Shown piece after piece: positions 33,526-45,392 of a DNA stretch of 64,000 nucleotides. The stretch's first letter is position 1, and each line of letters begins with the position of its first letter. The notes under the pieces were generated by a model, which was given only the letters and a program-made list of their open reading frames with translations, did no database searches and was not told where the DNA came from. This DNA is from Pristionchus mayeri. Its lineage: Eukaryota > Nematoda > Chromadorea > Rhabditida > Neodiplogasteridae. A program made the position numbers and the translations under genes. Where the stretch lies: positions 45,312,044 to 45,376,043 of the forward strand of contig BTRK01000003.1 in NCBI GenBank assembly GCA_036245805.1, read 5' to 3'.

Positions 33526-34361
33526 GAATTTCAAGGATCCTTATCAATCAATCAATAAATTTATATAAACGAGATACTTTCAGAAGGATTAGGACAAGTA
33601 GCGATAGGATAGTTGTTTCAAGGCCATTACACATCACAATGCGAGATTACGATTGCGGACAGGCGAGAATGTTCCTAGTCAAGAGAAGGGAGATAAACGA
33701 TGAACTCGAGCTAGTGCGAGAGCAAGTCACGAGTAGGAGATGGCAGAGGGAACAAAGAACGGAGAGAAACAGTGAGCGAAAACTCAACAAGTAACGAACT
33801 GGCTAATACAACGACGCGAGAGGGGAAGAGCATAACGACAGTGCAAACAATGGCAATGGAAAGGCGCCTAGCAGGTGAAAACACGATTGATAATTGATTT
33901 AATGATCAAAACAGCTTCTGCCCGAGTTGGTTCCAGGTTCCAAGGCGGTTGTGTGGCAAGCAACCACCGTAGTACGCGGTTGAGAGAAATACCATCGATA
34001 ACTGACTTTATTTATTTAATATTTTTCTTTTGCATTTTTAGTCGTTTATTATCAACTTATTGAAGATGCAGAGGAATAATGAAGGAGAAATCACACGCAA
34101 ATAATTTATCAATATATGAAATGTCTTTGTAGATGCACAACACAATCTCAAAATTGCGACAACAAAACGACTCCGTCTAGCACTACTACACGCACTCGTT
34201 TTTGCATTGTACCCATATGACAATTAGCAGGGACGAGAAAATCGATTGATATCAGCTCATAGAGCCAGGGATTACGGTATCACTTGTAGTACTGTAGGAT
34301 TGCTTGTTCTCTTTCTCGTCTACCGTACCCGAGAGATACTGTAAGCAACTATACGATATGC
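33526..34361. other. Spacer between GalNAc-transferase and BRC/OB genes
   Basis: About 0.84 kb between the stop of one minus-strand gene (34362) and the trans-splice acceptor of the next. AT-rich, with no open exon and no obvious promoter. The short gap would allow co-transcription. Confidence 0.4.
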
Positions 34362-37300
34362 CTAAACAGCTCTCAAGATATCGAACTGCGTCGCAAGAGC
34401 GCAGTACTCCATCACAGCTCCGCCCGACTTGCCATCCGGGAAGTGAACGCACTTCTTCGCGGCCGTAGAGTAAATCTTACCGTCCCTCTGCAATTATTGA
34501 TTGGTTGATACTGTTCGTCAGTTGTCGATTGCCAAATGTTGTAAATCAAATGCCTACCGTATAGTGCCACTCCTGATGGGATAACTGATTATGACACTTC
34601 ATGAGGGAAAGGTTGAGGAGTGAGTCGAGGCACATTCGGGCCGAGCCTGCGAAATGTTCTTTATAGTTTGCTTACGACGTATCCATTACGTCAGAACCCA
34701 TTCTATCGCTTGATTGTTGCCAACTACCTATCTAAACCATCTATACCGTATCTTACTCATACAGTTTCTTGCCTTCCGTGTACGGTAACCATGATCTTCG
34801 GAGGTTACCCAGCTTTTTGTTCTTCTACCGTCTCCACATTTCTACAGTACCCCCACCGTACCCATGTTCCTCAGTTCGCGATTGTAGCTCCACTTCCACG
34901 TGGCCATTCGATGAGAGGCGCACGCCCGGAGGCTCATTCGACTTCCGGGAGCAACGTGCGAAGTTGAAGCATCGATCCAAGCACAGAGTGACGTGTTCAG
35001 CATCCGGATCTGAGATTACGGTAGTTCGGTGGGGCAAGCTTATTACAGAAGGAAGTCCCGTGTGTCACATTACGGTAGTCGGGTGGGTCAGATCACTCAC
35101 CATGTACTTGCCATCATTGGCCACTAGCGCATCTTGGAAGTCACTTGCGAGTGGCTCGTTCCCCGGCAGAAGCGACGGGTAAATGGTCTGCAGGAACCAC
35201 CTGCAAATCATACGTTTGACCCACCGAACCCTACCGTAATCCTACTTGAATGGCTTGCACTGCAGTCTTTGTCTCAACTCGATCCTCGACGTGACGTCAC
35301 CATAGGCTGACTTGGCCAGATGCGGTCGCGCCTCGATGAACTTCGGCTGAAAGTTACGATTTTAGACTCCGCCCCTTTAGACTCCGCGCCTTCATGATCA
35401 TAGTTCGTTATCGAAGATAAGCTCATCCCATTCTAAGTTCCTCCCACTCACAAAGTATTCGTCCAACCAGACTACCGCAGCGCGTAGCGAGTTCTTGCCC
35501 ATCGTATCCCTGTTGGTGCCATAGGGACGACGCCTTCGGAAGATGTGACCGATTCGGGAGCAGGGTATCACCTCCAGAGAGGCACCGCACATCCAGATCT
35601 GTAGGGAGGGATACGATAGGTTAGATTACGGTTGTCAGGGTATGGTACAAAGCTCAAAAATCGATAACTACCGTACCCTGAAGCTGATCTCGACGTTCTC
35701 CGCTCCCCAGATGTCCATGCCCTCGTCGTAGGAACCGTACTCGAAAAAGGTGCTGAGAGTAAGGTTACTGTATTTGCAGAAAGCGCTACGGTAAGCAGAA
35801 ATCTATACATTTCTACTGTACTGTTACGGTAGGAGTACGGTAACTCACTTTCGATCTACTGCGAACAATCCTCCGGCCATGGTGGGCGATTGAAGAGGAG
35901 AGATGAGAAAGGTTTCGTTGTCGAGCGAGGATCGAGGAGGGTAGTCCCACTGCAAGGAGGATACTGTAGCTACCGTATCCTAGTGTACGATACAGTATGC
36001 CGCCAAAGGCTTACAATGCATATAAAGAAAGGTAGTAGAACGGCCGCAATGATATTGAAGAAGCTACTGTACCCATATCGAACAATAGTCGTCAATCGTA
36101 CCTTGAAAGTCAGAGCCCAGTCGAATCCTCCATAGCAGACAGGCGATCCAATATATCGCATATCGTCCGAGTCGATGATGTCGATGATCGGAGTGACGAA
36201 CCTAACGGGAGATCAATGATCAATCAGGTATTTCCATACTACCAATGAGTATTTTCAGAATGTCCTGATCAGAACAGGTAGAAAGCTTGTTCGAAATAAG
36301 ATTCCATAGAAAACCCTTCACAACATATTATTACATACTGGTGCTAATCAAGTGCCCGAACATCGAAAAGTACGGTAACCAGAGATCAAAGATCACACCT
36401 CTTCCTGTCTCCCTTGATCCTCTCCAGCAGTGGCTCGATCCAGTGCTGGTTCACCTCGCAGTGAGAATCGAGGAAGATGAGCACCTGGGAGAGATCAAAG
36501 ATCAACTTCACTGAAGTATTGTCGGGACCCTGATTCAGGGGTTTCAGTTATTCAGTTTAAAGGTGCTAGTGGAGCCACTCATATCACGCGTGTCGCGTAA
36601 GGTTCGAATAAACTCTGGTACATTGGAAAAGTCGACACTGGGTTCTGGACAATTTTGAATAACCCATATGGTCCCTCAACAGAAACCAACAAGTTTTGTT
36701 CCATATCTACATCGTCGGCGATGTGAGACGCCTTCAAAGTCGACGGCTATCGAAATCTGCCCATTTTGGAGCCACGATTTTCAGCCCATAGGGGGTCTGA
36801 TGGCCCGTTTTAAAAAGCCAATCTGTGCCAAATTTCACGGAGAAGACGCCTGTGCTAATGAGACATCGATACAATTTTTAATACTTTCACATATCAATTA
36901 CATTTATTGATTTTTGCAATTTTTTAGTACCAGTGAATTTTATTGGCTCACTTGATAGAGCTCGATGAGACTAATCGAATTGTATGCTGAATGCCATATC
37001 TAAAAGGGTGAGAAAGGTTCGAAAATTGCGTTATTAGATTCTCGAAAATCTGTTTACCCACTGGCGGAGTGAGTCGACCTTTGATCTACCCTCTACAGCC
37101 GCTCGTGCAATCGATTTTATCTTTGTTTTTTATTGATTATGAGTTTCACATGTGAATGATGAAATTCAAATATTATGAATTCGTTTTTGTTTTTGTTTGT
37201 TTCATTTCAATAATCGATTTAAATTAATATAGATATTTTTCACAGCAAACTCTCTTCGTTCTCTTCCTCGATGACCTTTAATATGAACTTTTGCCCACTC

Positions 37301-40300
37301 TCAATCAGAATTTTATCATATTCTGCGTCTTCGTTGACTTCCTCCTCGAAGACGTCGTCATCTATGTCAGAATCCGACGACTCCACCACATTCATCTTCC
37401 TTTTCCATTAACATTGGAACAATTTTAACTGCGCAAAGCTGTTCAAAAAACGGGGTAGTCGTGAATTTTAATGATGGAATAATTCAGAGAGTGGTGGAAA
37501 AAATGAGCAAAAGATGACTCAGCTGCCGGTGGCTGAACCCATGACTTACTGCAAAATACCAATCGCACTACCTACTGAGCTATATGGGATGATGAAGAGC
37601 TGGACCCAATAATCTAATACAAGCGGTGATGAAAAGTCGAGTGTCTCTCCCGGAGGTCGAACAGATTTTCGAGAATCTAATAACGCAATTTTCGAACCTT
37701 TCTCACCCTTTTAGATATGGCATTCAGCATACAATTCGATTAGTCTCATCGAGCTCTATCAAGTGAGCCAATAAAATTCACTGGTACTAAAAAATTGCAA
37801 AAATCAATAAATGTAATTGATATGTGAAAATGTGAATAATTGTATCGATGTCTCATTAGCACAGGCGTCTTCTCCGTGAAATTTGGCACAGATTGGCTTT
37901 TTAAAACGGGCCATCAGACCCCCTATGGGCTGAAAATCGTGGCTCCAAAGTCGGCAGATTTCGATAGCCGTCGACTTTGAAGGCGTCTCACATCGTCGAA
38001 GATGAAGATATGGAACAACACTTGATGGTTTATGTCGAGACACATTAGGGACTACCTAAAAATGCTCACAGAAGCAGGGGTAAAAATGTACCAGGCTCTT
38101 CACGGATCTATTCAATCCTTGGGCAACACGCGTGATATGCGATAAAAGCCAGAATGAAGCACAAAGGAAACAAGATCGGTAAGGCACAAAGATCAAAGAT
38201 CACACCTCTCCCTTGGCCATCTTTGCGCCGAATATCTTCGCTCTGATGAGTCCCTCGTTCTTCGGTGTCTTGTGCAGGGATATCTGAAAGAATAGTAAAA
38301 TCATCAGCGCCGAACAGTTTCTGTAGAAAATTCGCAATTAGTCGTTGCGGCGTTCTGCAAGAGTTCCCAACTCTCCTCAAATCGCATGCTCTCTCGCACT
38401 GCCTGATAGGTGGGAGAGCACGCAGAACATGGCAAGTCATGTATTGCTAAGTAATCCCTAGTCTCGCTCTGGTGAGTCAAGCTGTCCGACCAGTAGTCCA
38501 ACAGAACTAGAAATTCACTTTTTCTCAGTGTCCCTTCACTTTCGAGTCTAGACTTCGAAATGTGTACCCAGTGAGTCGAGGGATTGTACAAAATAGGTGA
38601 GACCGTGACCTAATTTGCAGACTCCACTCTATCTAATGTGCAAAGAAATGGAAATGGAATCGAGGAACCTCCTCACATTCTGTAGTGAATTACTAACTTC
38701 TGCGTCGTTCGTTAATAAATGCCAGAGAGTCCGCAGAAAGAAGTAAGGAAGAAGAAAGAAGTATCCCTAATTCTAGACCAATTAACAATTCCAAATAGTC
38801 TTTTTTGCTCTCGGGAGATCCCCTCAGAGCTGCCCAAAAACTGTTGGTTCTCCAACACAGAGATTGTCTGGTTAGAAGCCCAAGCGTACCTTGAGATACT
38901 GGGTTAAAAACCGAAGCTGAGGCCGAGAGGCGCTCTCTCGTAGGCGCGCTGCTCTCTACTCGCGCCGGGGCAGAAACCGGCGGGAAAGAGCAAGAGAAGG
39001 GGCGGAGTTTCGCGCCTCCAATTTTGCATCTAACAGTATGTAATTTATGTCCTATCTCACTTATAAGTTTCGTCAATAAATTTTAGTTTTTTTTAAGATT
39101 GATGAAACTATTTTTGAAGTGAACAGTATACTATTGCCGATTTATGGCTGAAAATCTGGAGTGGTTTCTAGCCATCTCTAGCTGATAGCACCGTGGACAG
39201 AATGAGATAAATGAAGCGATGGTGATCAGATTTTCGATCTCTAGTAATGACGATATTGCAGCTGTGGTGGCTTCGACAGCAACAGTTAATGGAAGAGACG
39301 AATGAGAGGGGGGAGACGATGATATGGAAAAGAGGAGGACAAAGACGAGAGAGAAGAAATGGTCTCAATATGAAGTAGATCAATAATCGAAATAAAAAGA
39401 CTGTGTTCATTCGATCTTTTGCTCTCGGGAGATCCCCCTCAGAGCTGCCCAAAAACTATGGTTCTCCAACACAGAGATCGTCTGGTCAGAAGCCCAAGCG
39501 TACCTTGAGATACTGGGTTAAAAACCGAAGCTGGGGGGGCGAAGGGCGCTCACTCATAGGCGCGATGCTCTCTACTCGCGCCGGGGCAGAAACCGGCGGG
39601 AAAGAGCAAGAGAAGGGGCGGAGTTTCGCGCCTCCAATTTTGCATCTAACAGTATGTAATTTATGTCCTATCTCACTTATAAGTTTCGTCAATAAATTTT
39701 AGTTTTTTTTAAGATTGATGAAACTATTTTTGAAGTGAACAGTATACTATTGCCGATTTATGGCTGAAAATCTGGAGTGGTTTCTAGCCATCTCTAGCTG
39801 ATAGCACCGTGGACAGAATGAGATAAATGAAGCGATGGTGATCAGATTTTCGATCCCTAGTAATGACGATATTGCAGCTGTGGTGGCTTCGACAGCAACA
39901 GTTAATGGAAGAGACGAATGAGAGGGGGGAGACGATGATATGGAAAAGAGGAGGACAAAGACGAGAGAGAAGAAATGTTCTCAATATGAAGTAGATCAAT
40001 AATCGAAATAAAAAGACTGTGTTCATTCGATCTTTTGCTCTCGGGAGATCCCCCTCAGAGCTGCCCAAAAACTATGGTTCTCCAACACAGAGATCGTCTG
40101 GTCAGAAGCCCAAGCGTACCTTGAGATACTGGGTTAAAAACCGAAGCTGGGGGGGCGAAGGGCGCTCACTCATAGGCGCGATGCTCTCTACTCGCGCCGG
40201 GGCAGAAACAGGCGGGAAAGAGGGACCGAAGGGGCGGAGTTTCGCGTCTCCCAATCTTGCTTCTAACAGTGTGTAATTTACGTCCAATCTCACTTATTTA

Positions 40301-43300
40301 AACACTTTTAGGACTGATGAAAACTCGTGTTAAACTTAGCAGCCCTTTTATAGCTGAAAATTCCGAGTGGTCACTCGCTTTCTCGCGCTCTCTCGCAGAT
40401 AAAGAGACTAGTAGAGAGTACAATATGAGAGAAATGAATCGACGGTGATCAGAATTTCGACCCCTAGTAATGACGGCATTGCAGCTGTGACAGCAACAGC
40501 TTATGGAAGAGCAGAGTGAGAGGAGGGAAGAAGGAAGACGATGATATGGAAAAGAGGAGGAAGAGAGAGAAGAAATGGTCTCATTAAGAAGTAACTCAAT
40601 AATCGAATCAAAAGAGAGTGCTGATTCGATCTTTCTGCTCTCGGGAGATCCCCCTCAGAGCTGCCCAAAAACTGTTGGTTCTCCAACACAGAGATTGTCT
40701 GGTCAGATGCCCAAGCGTACCTTGAGATACTGGGTTAAAAACCGAAGCTGAGGGCGAGGGGCGCTCTCTCATAGGCGCGACGCTCTCTACTCGCGCCGGG
40801 GCAGAAACAGGCGGGAAAGAGCGAGGGAAGGGGCGGAGTTTCGCGTCTCGCAATCTTGCATCTAACAGAGTAATTTATGTCCAATCTCGCTTATTTTAGC
40901 CTTTTTCGGACTGATGAAAACGAGAAAAGAGCGCGTTCTTAAAAGCCATCCCTAATTCACTCCACTCACATTAGCACAGTCTCTAATGCACCGCTATACC
41001 AACGCCGCTGCTGTCCTTGACCTGCCTTATCCTTAACCTTAACCCTAGTCCTTACCTTAGCCCTCCTCCACTCCTCTCTCTCCTCAATCGCCTTCCTCGC
41101 TGCGTCTCCCGCAGCCTTCATCTCGCTGCTGTCGTCGATGATAAGAATCTCCTCGATCGTCGACAACGGCGTCCGCGTGAGGATGGAGGAGATCATACGG
41201 AGGAGTACTGTAATAGAAGGAGAATTGAGGACTGACTGAAGTACGGTAGATCAACGATCGATATTTTGCCAGAGAACTGTGGCGGAGGAAGCTCGGGGAT
41301 ACTGTAGGCTACCGTACCTGTGGGAGACTCGTTGAAGAAGCAGAGAATAATAGAGGCCTTGGGCAGATTGGACTCGAAGGTGGCGGGGCAGCTGAAATGT
41401 GGCATTGCTAAATTCTCGTGATTTCAATTCAATCTCCACACCAATAACTTCAATTTTGACAATCCTTCTCTTGGTACCCTACCCCCGGAAACACAAGACA
41501 ACACAAGAAACACAGAAACACAAGGAAACACAAGACAAGACCACTGACCATCTATGCAAACTCTCCATAACAGGGGAGATCCCCCATTGTATTCATTCAG
41601 ATGCAACTCGAGCCCCCTCCCCCTTCTTTCTCTGTCCATAATCCCCCTCTTGCGATCACTGACCAGCTAGACGGCAGTTTCAATTACCCATCTAATCCCC
41701 TTTCAGGAAATGACCAGCTACGAGTCAGATGATGTCAGATGATGCAGTGTATTCCGAGGTTCAGAACAGCAATTACATCACTCTCCTAATACTGCGTTAT
41801 CTCTAGCAAAAAGATGAGAGATTGTGAGAACCAGAGAGAGTCAGAATCTCGCTAGACGATCAGAGTAATCGAGAAAGTATGGGAAATGGAGAGATCGAGA
41901 GCAATAACTTAATCAATCGCTGTCCGTCCTAAGTACGTCAGGGAATGTCTTTCCAGTGAAGTGCAAAAGCGTCCCAAGAAAATATCGCAAGCAAACAAAT
42001 TGCAAAAAAATGAAACATTTCAAGGCAACTAATTTGCCTAGACTGTATTGCGTTTCAGTCATTGCTTATATAAGAATAGGAAGTACAGGGATAGTAGTCG
42101 GAAGAGGATTTCTGGAATACATCTAATCTCACAGATAATTAGATAATTTGTTACTCGAACTATGCGGATAGAGACCAAATTTACCCATATTGGATCTTTG
42201 AACTCCTATTAGTTCAATAGTTCTTATTAGATCAATCTAAAGATCACTTGCTCACTTCTTATGCCTCGTGTCCGGGATCCTCCTCCTTTCTCCGATCTTA
42301 TCACTCAACCAGCCATTGAACTGATACTTATCGTAACCGTCCGTCTTCAGCCTCTGTAATTTCATCGTCATGAGACAATCTTGCATGATCACCATACTAT
42401 CACGTCATTTTGTTGGCATAGTTCCAGCAAGAGTTTCTCCGACATTAGCTTTCAGATACGAAAATGACGTTATCACTACGCATTCTCTCTTCAAAATCTT
42501 CTACATTACGAGTTATCGCTCAATCTGATCGAGGAATTTCAAAACTGCTTGCAACTTCCATTCCTTTTCAAGGTTGCACATGCGGTTCCGCGTTTGAAAC
42601 TGATCATGGAGAACTTCTATTAGAAAGGCAGAACATTTTCGCATATCGGCGTGACCTAATCCTTCACGCTAGCATTCTGCTAGTAACTATCAAAAAAAGC
42701 GAGTAGGGGAAAGCATGAGTGAGTGAATTAGAGAAGTGACCTACCGGCATGCAATTTCAAACGCCCTCGTGTTTCTTCTGATGAAAGACAGAGAGCGAGA
42801 GAGTATGGATAATGAGGAGAGTACGGGCTCGACAAAGTGACCTACCTCATCGTTCGGGGATCTCGCCACTGCAAGCTCCTTCAGATCCACCGCCTCTAGT
42901 GGTTCTTCCAGGAGCGGACCTGAAAGAGAACAAAAATCAAATTCCGTTTAGAGATCAACAAATTTGGAAAAAAAAGTCAAGGAAGAATTGTGTTTCAGAT
43001 ATCCTTCTTATCCAAATGCGAAATGCTAGCAATGCTTTCAGTTCGGAATTTTTGTCATTAACTAAAAAAAGATCACCAATAACTGTTTGGAATGAAGAGA
43101 AGTGGAATCCTAAGATTCACAAATATGAAGTGAAAATACGTTTCACGCTCTCTTCGTAAGAACGCGTGACAGACATGATTGATTCTGCACTTACGCGTGA
43201 GGAAAAACACTAAATCAAGCTGGCGAAGCACAAAAACGCCCAGGTTTCCCACCAGATGGCAACGAGAGTGTCGTCTCCTGGCTGGACTGGAGGGGCGCGG

Positions 43301-43507
43301 GCGGTCTCGGTGGCAGCGCCTCTGGCTCATCTGCGAAATCAATCGATAATCCGGGCAGATCAAAGGCTAAATCAATCAATAATCACCTGGCTGTGAGGCG
43401 ACAATTCGCGCTGAGGTCGGGACGTCCGTAGAGATGGAGGAGAAGAGGAAAAAGGTCAGCAGCAGGGAGCAACAGAGCAGGATCAATACAACCCGCTTAC
43501 ATGACAT
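34362..43507 (-). CDS. Polypeptide N-acetylgalactosaminyltransferase, 15 exons, 503 aa, lectin domain truncated
   Basis: Exons: 43507-43387, 43330-43253, 42919-42846, 42353-42256, 41391-41318, 41207-41056, 38283-38206, 36484-36399, 36201-36102, 35949-35849, 35752-35677, 35598-35452, 35346-35246, 35200-35101, 34487-34362; phases agree throughout. Golgi type II enzyme that starts mucin-type O-glycans by moving GalNAc from UDP-GalNAc to Ser/Thr. Seen: cytosolic MSCK, a membrane anchor at residues 6-25, a Pro-rich stem to about 91, [50 protein letters not shown] (the DXH metal motif, Asp231/His233), [25 protein letters not shown] (usually GGEN) and CSRIGHIFR with the third ligand His364. After GKYM only about 41 residues remain instead of a ~130-residue ricin-type lectin domain. 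The start lies directly after a TACAG acceptor. The large intron 38284-41055 carries four SL2 RNA genes; the intron 36485-38205 carries a foldback element. Confidence 0.92.
37240..37395 (-). CDS. Small acidic ORF in foldback core, 51 aa
   Basis: ATG at 37395 to TGA at 37240: [18 protein letters not shown] then EEN-rich to the end. Very acidic, Asp/Glu about 40%. It resembles the acidic N-terminal segments of some DNA-transposon proteins, but nothing else of a transposase follows. It could be chance or a leftover first exon. Confidence 0.25.
   Translation of the reverse strand: MNVVESSDSDIDDDVFEEEVNEDAEYDKILIESGQKFILKVIEEENEESLL
37521..37590 (-). other. tRNA-like sequence (degenerate)
   Basis: The minus strand reads TAGCTCAGTAGGTAGTGCG (box A-like) and, ~30 nt later, GGGTTCAGCCACC (box B-like). 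The stems are imperfect. Probably the tRNA-derived head of a SINE trapped in the foldback. Confidence 0.45.
38807..38912 (-). ncRNA. SL2-type spliced-leader RNA, copy 1
   Basis: The minus-strand transcript starts GGTTTTTAACCCAG, with the leader ending CTCAAG at 38890 followed by a GTACGC donor. The body TTGGGCTTC...CCAG, a CAGTTTTTGGGC Sm-like site and a 3' stem (GGGATCTCCCGAGAGC) are conserved in all copies. Length is about 106 nt. SL2 RNAs donate the leader to downstream operon genes in nematodes. Conserved upstream block (TTTCTGCCCCGGCGCG) is a candidate proximal element. Confidence 0.85.
39421..39526 (-). ncRNA. SL2-type spliced-leader RNA, copy 2
   Basis: Same leader and donor as copy 1 (leader at 39526-39504). 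It differs near the Sm-like site (CCATAGTTTTTGGG, one base shorter), shared only with copy 3. Lies ~614 bp from copy 1 in a tandem array. Confidence 0.85.
40037..40142 (-). ncRNA. SL2-type spliced-leader RNA, copy 3
   Basis: Leader at 40142-40120, GT donor, Sm-like site CCATAGTTTTTGGG as in copy 2. The flanks are almost identical to copy 2 for several hundred bases, so the duplication is recent. Confidence 0.85.
40637..40743 (-). ncRNA. SL2-type spliced-leader RNA, copy 4
   Basis: Leader at 40743-40721 with GT donor and the CAGTTTTTGGGC Sm-like site. One body change (GGGCATC for GGGCTTC). Most diverged flanks of the array. Confidence 0.85.
41392..42255. other. GalNAc-transferase intron 4, no feature
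   Basis: Contains a short ACACAAGA/AACACA-rich tract near 41493-41540 and otherwise unique AT-rich sequence. No exon supported on either strand. Confidence 0.4.
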
Positions 43508-44037
43508 ACTGTAGTCGGGATACGGTAGGGATACGGTAGGGAATACTGTAGGGATACGGTAGGTAGATCAGGGGGATAAACGGGGAGGAAATGGGGGGAG
43601 GGATGGAGGGCGAGGTCACTTGCAACGCGCTACTCTCACTCTCACTCCCTCCTCTCTCTCTCCGCTCTAAGTTCTTCTTTCTCCTAGATCAGACCAGACC
43701 CATCCCTTCTCTCTGCCTCTCCCTCTCTCCCCCTCTCTTTCTCTCCATACTCTCTCTCTAATTTACACTGTCCCTCGCACAGTCTCTGCTTCTATGCCAC
43801 TCTCGCCGTCTCTCCATTTCCTGTGCTCTCTCCCCCTCTGTCTCATCGACCAACCAGATCCACCTCCGTTTCTCATTGTGTTTCACCAAATGTCCGTGAA
43901 GAGCAATCCATCCTGGTCTTTCGCTCTGGCCGACGAGAGAGCGTGGGGAATAGAAAGACAGGGAGAGAGGGAGAGAGATCTTGCTCTCTCTGGTACTTGG
44001 GAGCATCGTCAATGAGGATCCGTCATCAGAAAAAAAG

Positions 44038-44111
44038 TCTGACTCTCTTCCGTTCGCACACTCTCTCGCCGGTTAGAAAAGAGAGAGTGTATAATATTCA
44101 GAGAGTCAGAC
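44038..44111. repeat. GA/CT-rich hairpin element
   Basis: GTCTGACTCTCTTCCGTTCG...CACTCTCTCGCCGGTT pairs with GAGAGAGTGTATAATATTCA...GAGAGTCAGAC. The same layout recurs near 56444-56511, 60388-60460, 55271-55355 and, more weakly, 51956-52350 and 94-190. Confidence 0.65.
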
Positions 44112-44477
44112 GGTTAGATGGAGCGAGAGAGCAAGGGATATTGAGAGCGTCAAACAATTGCCCCGTCACTTCTCTCTCGAGCAAAGCTCCCTTCTATTTA
44201 ACATATCCTGTAACGTCCCCGGGCGATAAGATCTATCACCTTTGCTCTCCTCTTCTCCACGGCCCTATCAATTGTGTATATGAGATGGACAAAGGTTGCC
44301 CCTATCACTGAACCAATGGAACATCTAGCTCAGCAAAGAAATGGAGAAACCCGAGCCTCAGCCCAATAATTTCCGAATGGGTCCATTTTATCCCGCGCTC
44401 TCCTAGCAACCATCCCATTTCATTCAGCCGTATTTCATTATTTCTCAGCCGGCTTCATCTCATGAAAGCTTTGGATC

Positions 44478-44563
44478 GCTAGGTCGGATGATAACTATGA
44501 CATCGTGCCGCTTTTGCTATGCCAAATGCTGTCTGACGTCATAGTTCTCATCGGACCCAGTGC
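44478..44563. repeat. ~85-bp palindromic MITE, copy 3 (decayed)
   Basis: CTAGGTCGGATGATAACTAT pairs with ATAGTTCTCATCGGACCCAG. One arm has lost the TGACGTCA core. Confidence 0.7.
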
Positions 44564-45392
44564 AAGCGTTGGTGAATAGGAATACTTCGTCAACTCAAAG
44601 ATACTTGTATCAGTAAACATTTCAACGCTCATGTAATCTGTTGCTCTGCCGTGCTGACAAAGAGATACTGTACACTGAAAATATACGAGGGTGAGCCAGA
44701 ATGCACGTTTGCACACAGTCAAAACAGTGACTCAGGAGTTCCCCTATCTCCACTCCGAGAACTATAGTAAATTGTTGTACCGTCTGTTAAAGATTTCTAA
44801 GATGTAACGATGAATAGGTACACTCTCTCACTCTCAGTAATAGCGGAGGTTCAACACCCGACCCTTTGATCACCCGTATGTTTCGTCACGCCTCAGGTGT
44901 GAATAAACTATTTAATTACTATGTGCGATTTATATAAATAAACATCGTTTATCCATCCACCGTAGCTTATCGCACAAAGAAATCACAACACTGTTCTCCT
45001 CCTGAAAATCGGAAGTGTCTAACAAACAAGAAATTTTCCGAGACACTGTGCAAAATGGAAATTCAGGTCGAAACTTTAAAAAATCACGGATAATTGACAA
45101 ACAATCACTAGAAAGGACAGTTTGGGAAAGTGAAAGAGTCACAATGTCAGAATCAAAGATGACGAAAAGTTAGCAAAGGAAGTGATTCGCGAATTTTGAT
45201 CTACAGTAGCAATCAGGGGAAACAACTCAAGGTAGGGGTACGGTAAACAGATCGATCAAGATCGCTGATTTGATCTCTGGTCTCTCTCCCCTCACCCAAT
45301 GCAATCAGGCATTACAGTACCCAATCAGTGGAAACAACTCAGGGGGAAGGGTACGGTAAGCAGATCGATCGATATAACTGATCTTCGATCTC

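Larger units (their letters stand above)
36660..38057. mobile_element. Foldback element with ~390-bp arms and a tRNA-like core
   Basis: The left arm (about 36667-37060) and right arm (about 37657-38055) are inverted copies: GGGTCTGATGGCCCGTTTTA at 36795 pairs with its complement at 37895, and ATTAGATTCTCGAAAATCTG at 37034 with 37662. The ~600-bp centre contains an acidic open frame and a tRNA-like segment, both on the minus strand. Intron of the GalNAc-transferase between exons 8 and 7. Confidence 0.85.
38690..40960 (-). repeat. Tandem array of ~0.6-kb SL2 RNA units
   Basis: Unit spacing is about 614, 616 and 600 bp. Each unit has the RNA gene, its GC-rich upstream block (GGGCGGAGTTTCGCG on the plus strand) and an AT-rich spacer with TAATGACG and GCAGCTGTG. 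It lies in one GalNAc-transferase intron, in the same direction as the host gene. Confidence 0.85.
43508..45392. other. Spacer between BOLA2-like and GalNAc-transferase genes
   Basis: Next to the start codon is a run of GGGATACGGTAGG-type repeats (43512-43568), then CT-rich sequence to about 43850. Further up are a CT/GA hairpin (44038-44111) and a palindromic MITE (44478-44563). No gene seen. Confidence 0.5.

Noticed and set aside
38690..40960. Repeated units read as protein-coding frames
   Set aside because: The frames shift between copies, while the conserved part is the SL2 RNA with donor and Sm-like site, so the repeats are RNA genes.
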